Shown: positions 5,285 to 5,356 of the stretch, piece by piece
Position numbering within the stretch: position 1 is the first letter of the stretch
Layout: every line of letters starts with the position of its first letter
NCBI GenBank assembly: GCA_012522875.1
Contig: JAAYJP010000146.1
Location: 1 to 5,356 of the forward strand
Length of the DNA stretch: 5,356 bases
Reading direction: 5' to 3'
Source of the DNA: Clostridiales bacterium
GTDB lineage: Bacteria > Bacillota > Clostridia > Christensenellales > Aristaeellaceae
Program-made: the position numbers and the translations under genes
Notes under the pieces: generated by a model
The model's input: only the letters and a program-made list of their open reading frames with translations
Database searches by the model: none
What the model was told of the DNA's origin: nothing

Positions 5285-5356
5285 TTGCTTATTTAGGGTC
5301 TCGAAATCTGTTGATATATCAAGGGATTTGGCACATCATTGCTTCTTGTTTCTCCG
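5251..5356 (+). CDS. Possible 5' end of an unidentified gene, cut by the window edge
   Basis: From the ATG at 5251 the frame stays open for 35 codons to the end of the window; the other two plus frames have stops here. The start reads MIEEILSEVESLAYLGSRN, acidic at first and then more hydrophobic. I do not recognise it. A weak AGGGA (5238-5242) lies eight bases ahead. A random sequence would often stay open this long, so the call is tentative. The stretch has 43 G/C in 106 bases, lower than the genes to the left. Confidence 0.3.
   Translation, partial: MIEEILSEVESLAYLGSRNLLIYQGIWHIIASCFS

Overview
The window looks like a piece of a Bacillota (Firmicutes) chromosome, most likely from a moderately GC-rich member of Clostridia. 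This is inferred from strong AGGAGG-like ribosome binding sites, a TTG start codon, a bacterial-type thiamine pyrophosphokinase, a Firmicutes-style multi-repeat peptidoglycan-binding protein and an encoded CCA end on the tRNA. No strain or species can be named from the sequence alone. The coding parts are GC-rich, while the first 120 bases (43 G/C) and the last 106 bases (43 G/C) are clearly AT-richer.

Layout from left to right: positions 1-197 are AT-rich with no gene I can support. A rho-independent terminator (198-232, minus strand) ends a minus-strand gene (259-1638, or 1665 with its apparent original start). That gene encodes a probably secreted protein made of five PG_binding_1 repeats joined by proline-rich linkers. 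It has its own promoter at 1716-1744. Its best start, an ATG at 1665 behind a strong ribosome binding site, is followed at codon 4 by an in-frame TGA, so the gene appears to be interrupted inside its signal peptide. Next comes radA (1810-3210, minus, TTG start). Across a 59-base gap lies the divergent thiN (3270-3896, plus). The stop codon of thiN overlaps that of the convergent kinase gene (3893-5011, minus); both stops are read from the palindrome CTAG. The kinase closely resembles N-acetylhexosamine 1-kinase (NahK). Its promoter stands back to back with that of a tRNA-Ser(CGA) gene (5146-5234, plus). After the tRNA there is an inverted repeat and a reading frame, open to the window edge, that may be the start of another gene.

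The genes do not form one pathway: homologous recombination (RadA), thiamine diphosphate synthesis (ThiN), amino-sugar phosphorylation (NahK-like), cell-wall binding and translation are all represented. Each gene seems to have its own promoter and to be transcribed singly. I did not find a new defence, mobile or regulatory system here. The observations most worth checking are the nonsense codon in the signal peptide, the shared CTAG stop codons, the Asn-for-Asp change in a ThiN motif, the unusual radA neighbourhood and the composition change after the tRNA.
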